A DNA stretch of 64,000 bases from NCBI RefSeq assembly GCF_011050055.1, contig NZ_DRGM01000128.1:1-64000 (forward strand). The letters are read 5' to 3'. The stretch comes from Pseudoalteromonas prydzensis. Its GTDB lineage: Bacteria; Pseudomonadota; Gammaproteobacteria; Enterobacterales; Alteromonadaceae. The translations under genes and the position numbers were made by a program. A model generated the notes under the pieces. That model was given only the letters and a program-made list of their open reading frames with translations. It was not told where the DNA came from and made no database searches. Every line of letters starts with the position of its first letter. Positions within the stretch are counted from its first letter, which is position 1. Positions 44,625 through 54,690 of the stretch are shown here, one piece after another.

Positions 44625-46956
44625 ATTGATGCTCCTTAACCCAGCGCTGGGTTTGCTCTACCGCGTTAAGTACACGCTCCGGTGTGGCTGGTGTATCAAG
44701 GACTGGGGCGTATTTGTGATCTGCAATACTGCTAATCGCGTTTCGTATTGCACTCCATACACTAAAACTCAACATAAAAGGGGGTTCGCCCACTGCTTTT
44801 GATCTAAAAACGGTGGTCTCTGGGTTGGCTGAGTTATAAAGCTTTACGTTAAATTCAGCTGGAGTATCGCCAATTGCAGGGATTTTGTAGTTGGCAGGTC
44901 CAAAGCTTGCTAACTGTCCTTTGTCATTCCATTGTAGATCTTCGCTTGTCAGCCAACCCATCCCTTGAACAAAAGCCCCTTCAATTTGACCCACATCGAG
45001 GGCAGGATTAATTGAGCTGCCGACATCATGCAAAATATCAACGCGGGTAACGGTATTCTCACCGGTAAGCGTGTCTATTTCTACTTCACTCAGCGCAACT
45101 CCGTGGGCGTAGTAAAAAAATGGTCGGCCTTCGCCTTTAGCTCTATCGTAATGAATTTTTGGGGTGGCGTAATAACCGGTTGACGATAATGATATACGGT
45201 TCATATAAGCGAGGTTAGCAAGCTCAGTGAAGCTGATTTCACCTTGGCTAAAAGTAATTAAATTATTTTGAAATACAATGCTCTCACTAGGCGTATCAAA
45301 GTGAGAGCTGACAAAACCAATTAGCCGTTCTTTAATGGTATTTACGGCATTCAGTGCGGCCATGCCATTTAAGTCGGTGCCGCTCGATGCCGCAGTGGGG
45401 GAGGTGTTGGGTACCTTGTCTGTTCTGGTGGCGCTGATGCTAACCGCATCAAAATCAACGCCAAATCCATGGGCCACTATTTGGGCTATTTTTGTGTTTA
45501 AGCCTTGGCCCATTTCGGTGCCACCATGATTTAAATGAATTGATCCATCGCTGTAAACATGAACGAGTGCCCCTGCTTGGTTTAAGTGCTGCACGGTAAA
45601 CGAAATACCGTATTTAACTGGGGTCATCGCCAACCCTTTTTTAATAATGGGCGATGAGGCATTAAATGTTTTTATTGCCGCTTTACGTGCCCAGTAATCG
45701 CCTGTTTGCTCAAGCTCTGCGAGCATATCTTGTAAAATATGTTGCTCTACTTTCTGATGATAAGGAGTGGTGTCACGGCCTTTTGCGTATAAATTTAGTT
45801 TTCTAATATCGAGTGGATCTTTACCTAACTTGGCTGCTATATCATCCATAATCAGCTCAGCCATGATCATCCCTTGCGGGCCGCCAAATCCTCTAAAAGC
45901 GGTGTGGCTTACGGTGTTTAGTTTACAGCGGTTACCTGTAATGGTGGCCGCTGGGTAGTAGTAAGCGTTATCGGTATGAAACATTGCGCGATCGACTATC
46001 GCATCTGATAAATCAGGCGAGTAACCGCAAAACCCATTGACAGTTATATCAGCGCCGGAAATTAAGCCATGTTCGTCAAAACCGACATGGTAATGGTTAT
46101 AAAATGGGTGACGCTTACCGGTTAATTTAAAATCGTCACTACGTGCCAAGCGCATCTTCACTGCACAACCTAAGTGATAAACAGCAAGTGCAGCTAGGCA
46201 TGCCCAAGGTGCACCTTGGGTTTCTTTACCACCAAATGCACCGCCCATGCGGCGGGTTTCTACATTTACAAAATTAAATGGCTTTTTTAAAATTTTCGCG
46301 ACTAAGTGTTGAACTTCTGTGGGGTGCTGGGTTGAGCATTGCACGTGGATACCGCCATCGTTGTCGGGCTGAGCAAGGGCAATTTGTCCTTCTAAATAAA
46401 AATGCTCCTGCCCACCTATGTGTATTTCGCCTTTGAGCTGATGAACCGAATTATTGATCGCTTGCTCACTATTGCCACGTTTTAGTGAGTGTGGTGGCCT
46501 AACCCAATGTTGTTTGCTAATCGCTTCTTTTATATCGAGTATTGGTGTGCTTTGCTCGCATTCAACAACCACTAACCGAGCTGCCCGTCGAGCAATTTCG
46601 TAACTATCGGCCACCACTATCATGACAGGCTGGCCATGATATTGAATTTCATGGCTACTAAGCAGCACATCGCCTGGGAATACTGGGCCAATATCTAATT
46701 TTCCTGGTACATCTGCTGCCGATAATATCCGTTTAACCCCTGCAACTTGCAGTGCTTTACTGGTATCGATTGATTTAATAAAACCACTGGTGATCGGGGC
46801 AAGTATTGGGTAAGCATGTAAACAACCATAGGGCTCAGGGTTGTCGTCGGCGTAATTCGCATTGCCACACACTTGTTTAATGGCGCTTTCATGGTATTTA
46901 GATTGGCCTACGCTGCCGCCTTGCGCTTTAAGTTTATCCATTTCAAAGTGACGCAT
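44617..46956 (-). CDS. xdhB: Xanthine dehydrogenase molybdopterin-binding subunit
   Basis: 779 residues from ATG 46956 ([14 protein letters not shown]), a start that overlaps the xdhA end; an ATG at 46977 is the longer option. It has the Moco-binding GGAFGGKET at about 250, FRGFGGPQG, HGGTEMGQGLNTK and, near the end, the catalytic Glu in KAVGEPPFML. With XdhA it oxidises hypoxanthine and xanthine to urate. Length is normal for XdhB. Confidence 0.95.
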   Translation of the reverse strand: MRHFEMDKLKAQGGSVGQSKYHESAIKQVCGNANYADDNPEPYGCLHAYPILAPITSGFIKSIDTSKALQVAGVKRILSAADVPGKLDIGPVFPGDVLLSSHEIQYHGQPVMIVVADSYEIARRAARLVVVECEQSTPILDIKEAISKQHWVRPPHSLKRGNSEQAINNSVHQLKGEIHIGGQEHFYLEGQIALAQPDNDGGIHVQCSTQHPTEVQHLVAKILKKPFNFVNVETRRMGGAFGGKETQGAPWACLAALAVYHLGCAVKMRLARSDDFKLTGKRHPFYNHYHVGFDEHGLISGADITVNGFCGYSPDLSDAIVDRAMFHTDNAYYYPAATITGNRCKLNTVSHTAFRGFGGPQGMIMAELIMDDIAAKLGKDPLDIRKLNLYAKGRDTTPYHQKVEQHILQDMLAELEQTGDYWARKAAIKTFNASSPIIKKGLAMTPVKYGISFTVQHLNQAGALVHVYSDGSIHLNHGGTEMGQGLNTKIAQIVAHGFGVDFDAVSISATRTDKVPNTSPTAASSGTDLNGMAALNAVNTIKERLIGFVSSHFDTPSESIVFQNNLITFSQGEISFTELANLAYMNRISLSSTGYYATPKIHYDRAKGEGRPFFYYAHGVALSEVEIDTLTGENTVTRVDILHDVGSSINPALDVGQIEGAFVQGMGWLTSEDLQWNDKGQLASFGPANYKIPAIGDTPAEFNVKLYNSANPETTVFRSKAVGEPPFMLSFSVWSAIRNAISSIADHKYAPVLDTPATPERVLNAVEQTQRWVKEHQYG

Positions 46957-48445
46957 GAGAGATCCTCGTAATGGCAATGTTGTTACTGCTGTTGATTGGT
47001 GCTACTTGTTGGCAAAATTCAATGCCAATTCGCTGCATTAAATTTTTACTCACCGTTAGACGGTAATTAGCGCTACTACGGACATCACTCATCGGTGAAA
47101 AGTCATCGCTGATAGCCCTTGCGGCATCTATGAAGTGACTCACGTGCAGTGGCTGAGATAGCAGGAGCTGCTCCACACATTTTGCGCGTTTTGGGATTGC
47201 AGCCATTCCGCCCATTGCACATCGTGCTTGGGTAATGATGTTTTGCGCATGCTCGACTGCAACCACTAAGCAGACTGTGGAAATATCATCTTCGAATCGT
47301 TTGGAAATTTTATGACAAGCAAGTTTTAATGACTCGGGGCGCTTGGGGATGGTCACTTTGCTGATGACTTCATCACTTTTTATGAGGGTCTTTTTGTAAT
47401 CAACAAAGTAGTCTGCCACGTTAATGGTGCGCGAACCTGCGCTACTGAGTAACTCCATCGTTGCATTAAGTGCGATTAAAAGCGGCGCTGGATCGCCAAT
47501 TGGCGAGGCATTACCTAAGCTGCCACCTAAGGTGCCGCTATTTCTTACTTGGCTTGAGCCTAAACGTTCAAACAATTCCTTAGACTCTGGATAATAGCGA
47601 TAAAACAGCTCAACAAATTGGCTATAGGGCAAGGCTGCACCAATTTGTAGCTCACCATTATTATCAGTTAGTTGACTAAGTTCTTGCACTTGGCAAAGTG
47701 AGATGATGATGTCGGGCAATAGCATGTTTTGACTCAGCTCGATAGCAAAGTCGGTGCCACCGGCGACAAGGTGAGCATGGGGATAGCGTGTTTTTAACTC
47801 AACAAGTTGCTGTGCAGTTTGTGGTAAATAAAACTTTCGTGGGCCATTTTTTAAAAAAGGAATGTCATCTAAGTCTGCAAATAGCGTGGCTTTAAAGTTG
47901 GCAGCCATTGCAGAATACGGTTCATAGCTGCGCTCATAACTATATGCTTTTTCGGCAGCAAGCAAGATAGGGCGATAACCAGTGCAGCGGCACAGATTAC
48001 CTCCAAGGGCGTGAATAATGGCTTTTTTGCCTGGGTATGTTTGGTGATTAATATACACAGCGAGCATGCTCATTATTATGCCCGGTGTACAAAATCCACA
48101 TTGTGAACCATGGCATTCAACTAATGCTCGCTGCACAGGGTGTAGATCGCTAAGCGTAGGATAAAGCCCGGTAGTGACCGCTTCTATTGTAACTATATGT
48201 TTAGCATTGGCATTACCTAGTAGCAGTAAACAACCATTGATTGTTTTGTAATGCCAACTTAGTTGTCCATTTGCATCTATATGTTCTTCACCGACTAAAA
48301 TTGTGCACGCGCCACAGTCGCCTGTTGCACACCCTTCTTTGCTGCCTATTTTCCCTTTTTTGGTGCGAAGCCAGTCCAACATGGTGAGACTTGGCGAGCA
48401 TTCCTGCACTGCAATTGGCGTGTCATTTAATAAAAACTGGATCAC
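46943..48445 (-). CDS. xdhA: Xanthine dehydrogenase small subunit (FeS and FAD)
   Basis: About 500 residues from GTG 48445 ([13 protein letters not shown]), preceded by AAGGGGAT. The frame is open to 48523 with no family similarity there. Plant-type [2Fe-2S] ligands lie in [18 protein letters not shown], the second cluster in [11 protein letters not shown] and [10 protein letters not shown], and an FAD domain with [12 protein letters not shown] and [12 protein letters not shown]. It is the first gene of the operon. A RutR-type box lies 131 bases upstream. Confidence 0.93.
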   Translation of the reverse strand: MIQFLLNDTPIAVQECSPSLTMLDWLRTKKGKIGSKEGCATGDCGACTILVGEEHIDANGQLSWHYKTINGCLLLLGNANAKHIVTIEAVTTGLYPTLSDLHPVQRALVECHGSQCGFCTPGIIMSMLAVYINHQTYPGKKAIIHALGGNLCRCTGYRPILLAAEKAYSYERSYEPYSAMAANFKATLFADLDDIPFLKNGPRKFYLPQTAQQLVELKTRYPHAHLVAGGTDFAIELSQNMLLPDIIISLCQVQELSQLTDNNGELQIGAALPYSQFVELFYRYYPESKELFERLGSSQVRNSGTLGGSLGNASPIGDPAPLLIALNATMELLSSAGSRTINVADYFVDYKKTLIKSDEVISKVTIPKRPESLKLACHKISKRFEDDISTVCLVVAVEHAQNIITQARCAMGGMAAIPKRAKCVEQLLLSQPLHVSHFIDAARAISDDFSPMSDVRSSANYRLTVSKNLMQRIGIEFCQQVAPINSSNNIAITRISHASL

Positions 48446-48575
48446 ACATATCCCCTTAACTTTTATAAAGTCCTGATTTTTAAAGGCTTGGCGTTTATTT
48501 TCTGCTGTTGTTATTACGCACATTAGTAAAAAACATTTTCATCTTGGTAAGTTAATTGCAGATACCATGCCATTG

Positions 48576-48591
48576 TTGACCACTTGGTCAG
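48576..48591. promoter_or_regulatory. RutR-type operator upstream of xdhA
   Basis: TTGACCA-CT-TGGTCAG matches the palindromic RutR box (TTGACCA-N2-TGGTCAA) at 13 of 14 defined positions. It lies in the gap between xdhA and the transporter remnants. The regulator gene is at 58312-58965 in the same cluster. Confidence 0.75.
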
Positions 48592-48668
48592 TTTGTGTTT
48601 TTGGATGTACTAATTAGCTAATAAGTACAAAAGGTGAAAAGAATGAATAACAAATACCGCCTTATTAG

Positions 48669-48794
48669 GCAGGTATTGCCATGCTGCCTTACGGTGCAAC
48701 GCTAATCGTGCTGATTATGCTCAGTAAAAATAAACAAAAACTGAAAATGTACCAACCCATGTGGTTGGGTAAACCTTGGCATAAAGGTCATTAA
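48669..48794 (+). pseudogene. Remnant of an ABC nucleoside-transporter permease (C-terminal tail)
   Basis: After an in-frame TAG, this stretch encodes MLPYGATLIVLIML and then MWLGKPWHKGH before a stop at 48792. The MLPY-x-x-T-x-x-V-L-x-x-x element followed by a LGKP ending resembles the extreme C-terminus of NupQ-type permeases of BMP-dependent nucleoside ABC transporters. The rest of the gene is absent. The short ORF from ATG 48681 is therefore more likely a relic than a gene. Identification is from memory of the family. Confidence 0.5.
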
Positions 48795-48862
48795 GTAAAT
48801 GAAAAATAGTTAAAAAAGTAAACTTTTTCAACAGCATAAAAAATATAATACGGAGAAAAACA

Positions 48863-48985
48863 ATGAAAAAATTGATTGCGGGAATAGCCGTGGCGCTAAG
48901 CTTAATTATTGATGCAGATAAAACCATAACCGATAAGACTTTATTAGCTATGGGCTTTTATGTGGAAGCTCCAAGGGCAGCTTAA
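48863..48985 (+). pseudogene. Remnant of a BMP-family substrate-binding protein (internal deletion)
   Basis: A 40-codon ORF with a perfect ribosome site (CGGAGAAA). Its first 16 residues (MKKLIAGIAVALSLII) are a signal-peptide start, and the last 24 (DADKTITDKTLLAMGFYVE...) resemble the C-terminus of BMP-type nucleoside-binding proteins (-T-[IL]-[ST]-D-x-x-L-x-M-x-[WF]-Y-V-E-). About 300 residues between them are missing with the frame kept. It lies between the permease tail and the NCS2 permease gene. The peptide may still be made, but a function is doubtful. Confidence 0.5.
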
Positions 48986-49061
48986 ATAGCGAGCTATCTT
49001 AATTAATAGCGAGTTAGCCACCTAAAAACACAGCTGACTTGCGACAAGCATAGAGGTTTAT

Positions 49062-50438
49062 ATGTCTCATAAAGTAAGTTCGTCTGACGATATTATTTAC
49101 GCGGTAGACGAGATACCAGGAAAAACAGAATCATTTTTTGCAGGACTTCAACATGTATTAGCAAGCTTTGTGGGAATTATCACACCCACTCTTATTATAG
49201 GTGGAATACTCGGGTTAGGCAGTGAAATCCCTTATTTGATCAGTATGGCGCTATTTGTATCGGGCGTGGGCACCGTTATTCAGGCCAAGCGTGTTGGCTC
49301 AATCGGTGCAGGACTCATTTGTGTACAAGGAACCAGTTTTGCTTTTTTAGGCACTATCCTAGCAACGGGGTTTACCGTAAAAGCAACGGGGGGCACGAAT
49401 GATGAAGTATTGGCAACCATATTTGCGGTGTGTTTTTTAGCGGCAATAGTGGAAATTTTGATTAGCTTTTTTATAGAGAAGCTTGAAAAAGTAATCAAAC
49501 CGGTTGTCACTGGTGTGGTGATCACCACGATAGGCATTTACCTTATTAAAGTCGGTATGACCGATATTGGTGGCGGGCAATGGTTACTGACCAATATGCC
49601 TGAGAAGTTTGCATCGCCTAGCAACTTAATCGTTGGCTTTTCAGTGGTTGCATTGGTTGTGCTACTCAACGCGAGTAAAAACCAATGGGTAAGGCTAACC
49701 GCGGTTGTGGTTGCTATGCTGGTAGGCTGGTTACTGGCAATCTTACTGGGTATTAGCGAATTTAAAATCGGCGAGTTTGACGTAATAGCCATTCCGCTAC
49801 CATTTAAGTATGGCTTTAATGTTGATTTTGGTGCACTGATAGCCTTTGGCTTTTTGTATTTAATTACGGCAATAGAATCAACGGGCGATATTACCGCTAA
49901 TTGTGCGGTGTCTAAATTACCCGTCAAAGGGCCTAGCTACTTAGCACGAATACGCGGCGGCATTTTAGGCGACGGCGTAAATTCGATGATTGCTGCAGCA
50001 TTTAATACTTTTCCTAATACAACCTTTAGCCAAAATAATGGGGTTATTCAGTTAACCGGTGTCGCCAGTAGGCACATAGGTTTATGGATTGGCTGTATTT
50101 TAGCTATTTTGGGTCTGTTTCCCGTGATTGGAGCGGTACTGCAAAATATACCTAAACCGGTATTAGGCGGAGCCACATTGGTGATGTTTGGCACCGTTGC
50201 CGCCGCTGGAGTAAAAATTCTTGCCAGTGAAAAAATAAACCGTAGAAGTTTACTTATTATAGCCGTTAGCTTAGGGCTAGGCCTAGGCGTGAGTTTTGTT
50301 CCGGAGTTATTCGTCAACGCGCCTAAGTTAGTAACCGCTATATTTGGTAGTGCTGTAACGGTATCCGGTATCACCGCCATCATCATGACGTTGCTGTTGC
50401 CAGAAAACTATTCTGCAAGTACCGACCGCCTTAACTAA
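49062..50438 (+). CDS. NCS2-family purine permease
   Basis: 458 residues with about 14 membrane segments. The nucleobase-ascorbate transporter signature QNNGVIQLTG lies at 324-333, and the N-terminal LASFVGIITPTLIIGG is typical of xanthine/uric acid permeases of this family. It probably brings xanthine, urate or guanine into the cell for the adjacent pathway, driven by the proton gradient. It is the first gene of a two-gene plus-strand unit with the Tsx-like porin, preceded by transporter remnants. Confidence 0.9.
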   Translation: MSHKVSSSDDIIYAVDEIPGKTESFFAGLQHVLASFVGIITPTLIIGGILGLGSEIPYLISMALFVSGVGTVIQAKRVGSIGAGLICVQGTSFAFLGTILATGFTVKATGGTNDEVLATIFAVCFLAAIVEILISFFIEKLEKVIKPVVTGVVITTIGIYLIKVGMTDIGGGQWLLTNMPEKFASPSNLIVGFSVVALVVLLNASKNQWVRLTAVVVAMLVGWLLAILLGISEFKIGEFDVIAIPLPFKYGFNVDFGALIAFGFLYLITAIESTGDITANCAVSKLPVKGPSYLARIRGGILGDGVNSMIAAAFNTFPNTTFSQNNGVIQLTGVASRHIGLWIGCILAILGLFPVIGAVLQNIPKPVLGGATLVMFGTVAAAGVKILASEKINRRSLLIIAVSLGLGLGVSFVPELFVNAPKLVTAIFGSAVTVSGITAIIMTLLLPENYSASTDRLN

Positions 50439-50467
50439 ACGGTTTTATAGCAACAGATGGGAAACCA

Positions 50468-51202
50468 ATGGAAATCAAAATAATAAAAAAACTAGCATTA
50501 GTAACTGTAATTACTCTTTGCTCAACAAGTGTGTCGGCTAAGCAGTTGTGGTCGGATTTTAGTATTACTGGATTACAAGGAGCTGATTACTTAGAGCCTT
50601 TTTCGGGCACTGAAGATGACCGAACGGTTGTCACTATTGAGCATGCGTCAGGCCATACTTGGGGAAGCACATTCTTGTTCATGGATAGGTTGAGTAACCC
50701 TGATGATGTTTATGGTGAGCTGAACATTAATCCAACGCTTTACAAACCAGAAGATGGGTTTGTTACAGAGGTGTTTTTAGGGCTGCAAACGGAATATGGC
50801 TCAGGTGCAACTGATCAAAACAACTACTTATTAGGAGGCGGGGTGTCCTTGGATGTACCTGGATTTAAATACTTTAAAGTGGCTTATTATCGACGCTTGC
50901 AAGATGATATAGGGATAGATAGAGGCGATAACAACCAGATAACCGTGGTTTGGGGGATTGATGAAGGTAATTTTCGCTACGATGGCTTCTTAGATATTGT
51001 CGATGGTGCCGATACTATGTTTGGTAAAAATGAAGGGGGTTTTAACTTTACTTCGCAAATCAAATACAACATTGCCCCGATGCTTGGCCTAGACACAGGC
51101 CGTTTAGATATTGGTATTGAATATGTATTTTGGAAAAACAAATTTGGTGTAGATGGTGAAACAGAAAACAACCCAAACTTGTTAATTAAATGGCATTTTT
51201 AA
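50468..51202 (+). CDS. Tsx-like outer-membrane nucleoside channel
   Basis: 244 residues with a signal peptide (cleavage near VSA|KQL). The mature part has alternating beta-strands with LWSDFSITGLQGADY at the N-terminus, VVTIEHASGHTWGSTFLFMDR and a terminal NLLIKWHF ending in Phe, typical of an outer-membrane barrel of the Tsx nucleoside-channel family. It likely lets nucleosides or purines cross the outer membrane and so completes the uptake path with the NCS2 permease 29 bases upstream. Confidence 0.82.
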   Translation: MEIKIIKKLALVTVITLCSTSVSAKQLWSDFSITGLQGADYLEPFSGTEDDRTVVTIEHASGHTWGSTFLFMDRLSNPDDVYGELNINPTLYKPEDGFVTEVFLGLQTEYGSGATDQNNYLLGGGVSLDVPGFKYFKVAYYRRLQDDIGIDRGDNNQITVVWGIDEGNFRYDGFLDIVDGADTMFGKNEGGFNFTSQIKYNIAPMLGLDTGRLDIGIEYVFWKNKFGVDGETENNPNLLIKWHF

Positions 51203-51233
51203 TCGTTAAATAACAACCTATTACATGCTAAAT

Positions 51234-51260
51234 AAAGGCTATTTTTAAGTAGCCTTTTTA
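51234..51260. terminator. Bidirectional terminator between the tsx-like and allC genes
   Basis: Stem AAAGGCTA / TAGCCTTT with an 8-base loop and T-rich flanks on both strands, between convergent genes. Confidence 0.7.
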
Positions 51261-51331
51261 GTTTTAACTAAGAGCAACATGTAAATTAAGAGCCTGTAAG
51301 AGTTGTTTATCGGTGTAAAGCTTATAATAAC

Positions 51332-52618
51332 TTAGCTATTTAGCTCTTTTACATAAAGCACCAGCGAGCTATACAAAACGCTCAGCGCTTTGGTTACATC
51401 GTCATCGATCACAGCTTCTGCTGGGTGATGGCTTATACCACCAGGGCTGCGTATGAATAACATACCAACCGGACAAATAGCGGCGATTGCCATGGCATCG
51501 TGGCCAGCACCAGAAGCTAAAGCAGGGGATGCTTGTTGATTAAACTTACAGGCACTTGCAAATAACTGTTGAATTTTTTCATCGCAGGCAACCGCATCGG
51601 CCGCGTGAGTCCATTGCCAATCGAGGGTTAAATTACGCTGCTTTGCTATTTGCTCTGCGCTACTTTGTATCGCGGTGAGTAACTTAGTTAAGTCTTGATC
51701 ATTTTGTGCTCGTGCATCTAGACTTATCGTGGTTGTACCGGCAATGACATTTGTGGCTCCTGGGCGGGCATGTATTTGACCAACGGTAGCCACCTCCCCA
51801 TTTTTAGCATGTTTTGCAAGTTGCTCAATTGCCAGTGTCAGTTCTGCGCAGCCGGCTAATGAGTCTTGGCGTAAATTCATCGGGGTTGTGCCCGCATGAC
51901 CACTTTGCCCCGTTAAGCTGATCATGGCGCGTTTGGCACCGGCAATAGCGGTTACCACGCCTAATGCTTGGTTAACTGATTCAAGTACAGGACCTTGCTC
52001 AATGTGGGTTTCCCAATAGCCGAGTAGCTGGTTTTTATTTAACGCGGCTTTTGTGAAGTCATCAGGGGTTAGGCCAAAATCCAGCATGGCTTGGCGCATT
52101 GTGACTCCGCTTGTATCTTCAATATTTAGCCATTGCGGGTCAAACTCATTAGCCAATGCTTTTGAGCCAATTAAAGTGGTGGCAAAGCGCGTGCCTTCTT
52201 CATCACAAAACCCGACTACATCTAAGTGAAAAGGTAACTCGAGTTTAAGTTTGTGAGCAAGTGCGGCAACTTCAATCGCTAACAGCACACCTAAAATACC
52301 ATCGTATGCGCCAGCATTGGGCACCGTATCTAGGTGGGAGCCAATAATTAAACGTTTGGCATTCGGATCAGTTGACTCTAAACGGCCCCATAAATTACCT
52401 ACCTCATCTTGCCATGTTTGCATGCCCGCATCACTCATCCATGTTGCAGTAACACGGTTACATTCTTTATGCTGTTTTGATAAATACTCGCGATGAATTC
52501 CCCCTTGCATTTGCGACAGTGTACTGAGTATTTTACAGCGCTCTAATGAGCGTTTTGCGTGGCTTTGCGCCAGTTCTTTGGCTAATAAAGGGCTGTGTTG
52601 TGGGCTTACAGGGGTCAT
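51332..52618 (-). CDS. allC: Allantoate amidohydrolase (M20/Zn-dependent family)
   Basis: 428 residues of the M20 amidohydrolase group. Metal site: GSHLDTVPNAGAYDGILGVL, then FCDEEGTRF, and the His in the C-terminal GISHHPAEAV. The dimer domain has GQSGHAGTTPMNLRQD, as in allantoate and ureidoglycolate/hydantoinase-type enzymes. It hydrolyses allantoate to ureidoglycine, CO2 and ammonia. Identity among close relatives (AllC, HyuC) is set by the cluster. It is the last gene of the amidase-to-allC operon. Confidence 0.85.
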   Translation of the reverse strand: MTPVSPQHSPLLAKELAQSHAKRSLERCKILSTLSQMQGGIHREYLSKQHKECNRVTATWMSDAGMQTWQDEVGNLWGRLESTDPNAKRLIIGSHLDTVPNAGAYDGILGVLLAIEVAALAHKLKLELPFHLDVVGFCDEEGTRFATTLIGSKALANEFDPQWLNIEDTSGVTMRQAMLDFGLTPDDFTKAALNKNQLLGYWETHIEQGPVLESVNQALGVVTAIAGAKRAMISLTGQSGHAGTTPMNLRQDSLAGCAELTLAIEQLAKHAKNGEVATVGQIHARPGATNVIAGTTTISLDARAQNDQDLTKLLTAIQSSAEQIAKQRNLTLDWQWTHAADAVACDEKIQQLFASACKFNQQASPALASGAGHDAMAIAAICPVGMLFIRSPGGISHHPAEAVIDDDVTKALSVLYSSLVLYVKELNS

Positions 52619-52633
52619 GCTAGTCCTTGATTT

Positions 52634-53863
52634 TTATTTATAATGAGCTAGAGCTGCCAGAGCTGCTTCGCCTTTGGGGCCTTTATAGCCATTGGCATGC
52701 AAGCAGGCATCGAGGCTTGCAAGAGTTTGCAGTACGGCGTCTTTTCTTGCGTTGTAACCCATAGTACCGATACGCCAGATTTTGCCGTGCAAAGGGCCAA
52801 ACGAAGTACCAATTTCGATGCCAAAGTCGGTTAGCATTTGTCCACGAACGTGATCTGCGTTGATCCCAGGTGGTATATAAACCCCCAACACGTTATTCAT
52901 TTTATGGTTTAAGTCACCAAACACATCTAAACCTAGAGCTTGAATACCGCTGAGCATGGCATCGCCGTGTAATTTATGTCGTGCAACACAGTTATCTATA
53001 CCTTCTTCAATCACAATGCGTGCACATTCAGACGCGCAATACAGCATGCTGGTGGCTTCGGTGTGGTGGTTTAAACGCTCTTCACCCCAGTAATTCATGA
53101 TCATGCCTAAATCAAAATAATTAGAGCGAACAAAAGGCTCGCTGCCATCTTTATGATCAGCAGTACGAATGCCCGCTTCGACTTTTTTACGTTTTTGGAT
53201 CCAATCGGCACACTTATCGCTCAATGTTACAGGTGCAGATCCCGACGGACCGGCCAAACATTTTTGTAAACCCACAGACAGTGCATCGAGTTGCCATTCA
53301 TCTGCAGGTAGTTTGTTACCGACGATGGAGGCGGTGGCATCACAGTAAAATAGTACATCGTGTTTTTGACAAATATCGCCGATGTATTCAAGTGGCTGGT
53401 TCATGGTTGTTGAGGTGTCACCTTGTACCATAGCGAGCACCTGTGGTTTTACATCGACAATCGCTTTTTCGATTTGCTCAGGTGTAAATACTTCACCCCA
53501 AGGCACTGCAATGGTGTGTACTTTTGCTCCTACACGCTCTGCAATCTCAGCAAGTAAGTGACCAAAACGGCCCATAATCGGCACCAGCACTTTATCGTTA
53601 GGGCGCAAAATAGAGCAAAGCACGGCTTCGATACCTGCCCGAGAGGTACCATCTATTAGCATGGTCCATTGATTTTTGGTGTTAAATACTTCTCGGTAGC
53701 GTGCCATGGTTTCGTTCATAAACCCGGTCATTACAGGGTCATATTGACCAATAAGTTGTGCTGACATGGCTCGTAATACACGAGGGTCGGCATTAATTGG
53801 CCCAGGCCCCATTAATAAGCGTTGCGGTGGGTTTAAAGTTTGAATTTGCGTGTTATTGAACAT
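52634..53863 (-). CDS. pucG: (S)-ureidoglycine-glyoxylate aminotransferase
   Basis: 409 residues of the alanine-glyoxylate aminotransferase family with PLP Lys201 in SVGLQKCLAGPSG, and GPGPINADPRVLRAM at the N-terminus. The family member in purine clusters (PucG/HpxJ) transfers the amino group of ureidoglycine to glyoxylate, giving oxalurate and glycine. The neighbours (allC downstream, hpxW-like and amidase upstream) support this over a general alanine-glyoxylate transaminase. Confidence 0.88.
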   Translation of the reverse strand: MFNNTQIQTLNPPQRLLMGPGPINADPRVLRAMSAQLIGQYDPVMTGFMNETMARYREVFNTKNQWTMLIDGTSRAGIEAVLCSILRPNDKVLVPIMGRFGHLLAEIAERVGAKVHTIAVPWGEVFTPEQIEKAIVDVKPQVLAMVQGDTSTTMNQPLEYIGDICQKHDVLFYCDATASIVGNKLPADEWQLDALSVGLQKCLAGPSGSAPVTLSDKCADWIQKRKKVEAGIRTADHKDGSEPFVRSNYFDLGMIMNYWGEERLNHHTEATSMLYCASECARIVIEEGIDNCVARHKLHGDAMLSGIQALGLDVFGDLNHKMNNVLGVYIPPGINADHVRGQMLTDFGIEIGTSFGPLHGKIWRIGTMGYNARKDAVLQTLASLDACLHANGYKGPKGEAALAALAHYK

Positions 53864-53865
53864 GT

Positions 53866-54690
53866 TTATGCTCCAAGAGTTTGAATAAGCATACGAATAC
53901 CTGTGATCATCAGCACAATGGCAAAGGCGCGTTTTAATTGTTGTTGATCCAGCTTACTGCCTATTTTTACGCCAATGGGCGCAAACAAAATAGTCAGCGG
54001 AATTATTAGAAAAAAGGCAGGCAGGTTAACTAAACCCCAGGTGCCTAGGGGAGCATCGGTTGGCATAGTGCCAATACTTAATAAGGTAATTACACCCGCA
54101 AGTGCAATGAGCAAGCCAAATACCGCAGCACTGCCAACTGCAACGTGAGCGCGAACATTAAATGCATTTAACAAAGGCACACCAATTGTGCCGCCGCCTA
54201 TGCCAATCATGACTGATAACCCACCCACAACACTTGCCATAATCGCTTGGCCAAATTTCCCTGGTAATTGATTGACCAAAGCGGGAGCACCTGCTCTAAA
54301 GAGCATATTTAAGCTCACCAAAATGGCAATACATGCAAACATAAGTACCAATGCATTGCCACGAATAGAGTGTGCTAAGTAACTGCCAATGACTGCCATA
54401 ACTAAAATAAAGGGGGCCCAAAATTTAACTAACGCAACATCAATATTGCCCTTTAAATGATGTGATCGAATCGATGAAATTGACGTAGGGACAATGGTCG
54501 CAAGTGATGTTGCTGTTGCTACCATCATGGCCGATTCAGGGCTAACAGCAAAACCTTGCAATAAAAAATACAGAACAGGCACAATAACAATGCCGCCGCC
54601 AACACCAAATAGCCCCGCTAAAATACCGGCAAATATTCCGGTTGCGATTAGGGCCGCAATAATCGGCCATTGATTAATTATTTCTGACAT
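53866..54690 (-). CDS. TauE/SafE-family anion exporter
   Basis: 274 residues with about eight membrane helices. The family repeat is seen twice: GILAGLFGVGGGIVIVPVLYFLL near the N-terminus and VMIGIGGGTIGVPLLNAF in the second half. TauE/SafE proteins move sulfite, sulfoacetate and other organic anions. Within this operon, export or uptake of oxalurate, oxamate or oxalate is a reasonable guess. The start overlaps the hpxW-like stop by 13 bases. Confidence 0.8.
   Translation of the reverse strand: MSEIINQWPIIAALIATGIFAGILAGLFGVGGGIVIVPVLYFLLQGFAVSPESAMMVATATSLATIVPTSISSIRSHHLKGNIDVALVKFWAPFILVMAVIGSYLAHSIRGNALVLMFACIAILVSLNMLFRAGAPALVNQLPGKFGQAIMASVVGGLSVMIGIGGGTIGVPLLNAFNVRAHVAVGSAAVFGLLIALAGVITLLSIGTMPTDAPLGTWGLVNLPAFFLIIPLTILFAPIGVKIGSKLDQQQLKRAFAIVLMITGIRMLIQTLGA

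Noticed and set aside
46956..46977. Longer start of xdhB at 46977
   Set aside because: It adds seven residues (MPLRGSL) with no family support; kept only as an alternative.
48721..48927. 68-aa minus-strand ORF
   Set aside because: It runs antisense through the two transporter remnants and has a low-complexity, Phe-rich translation.
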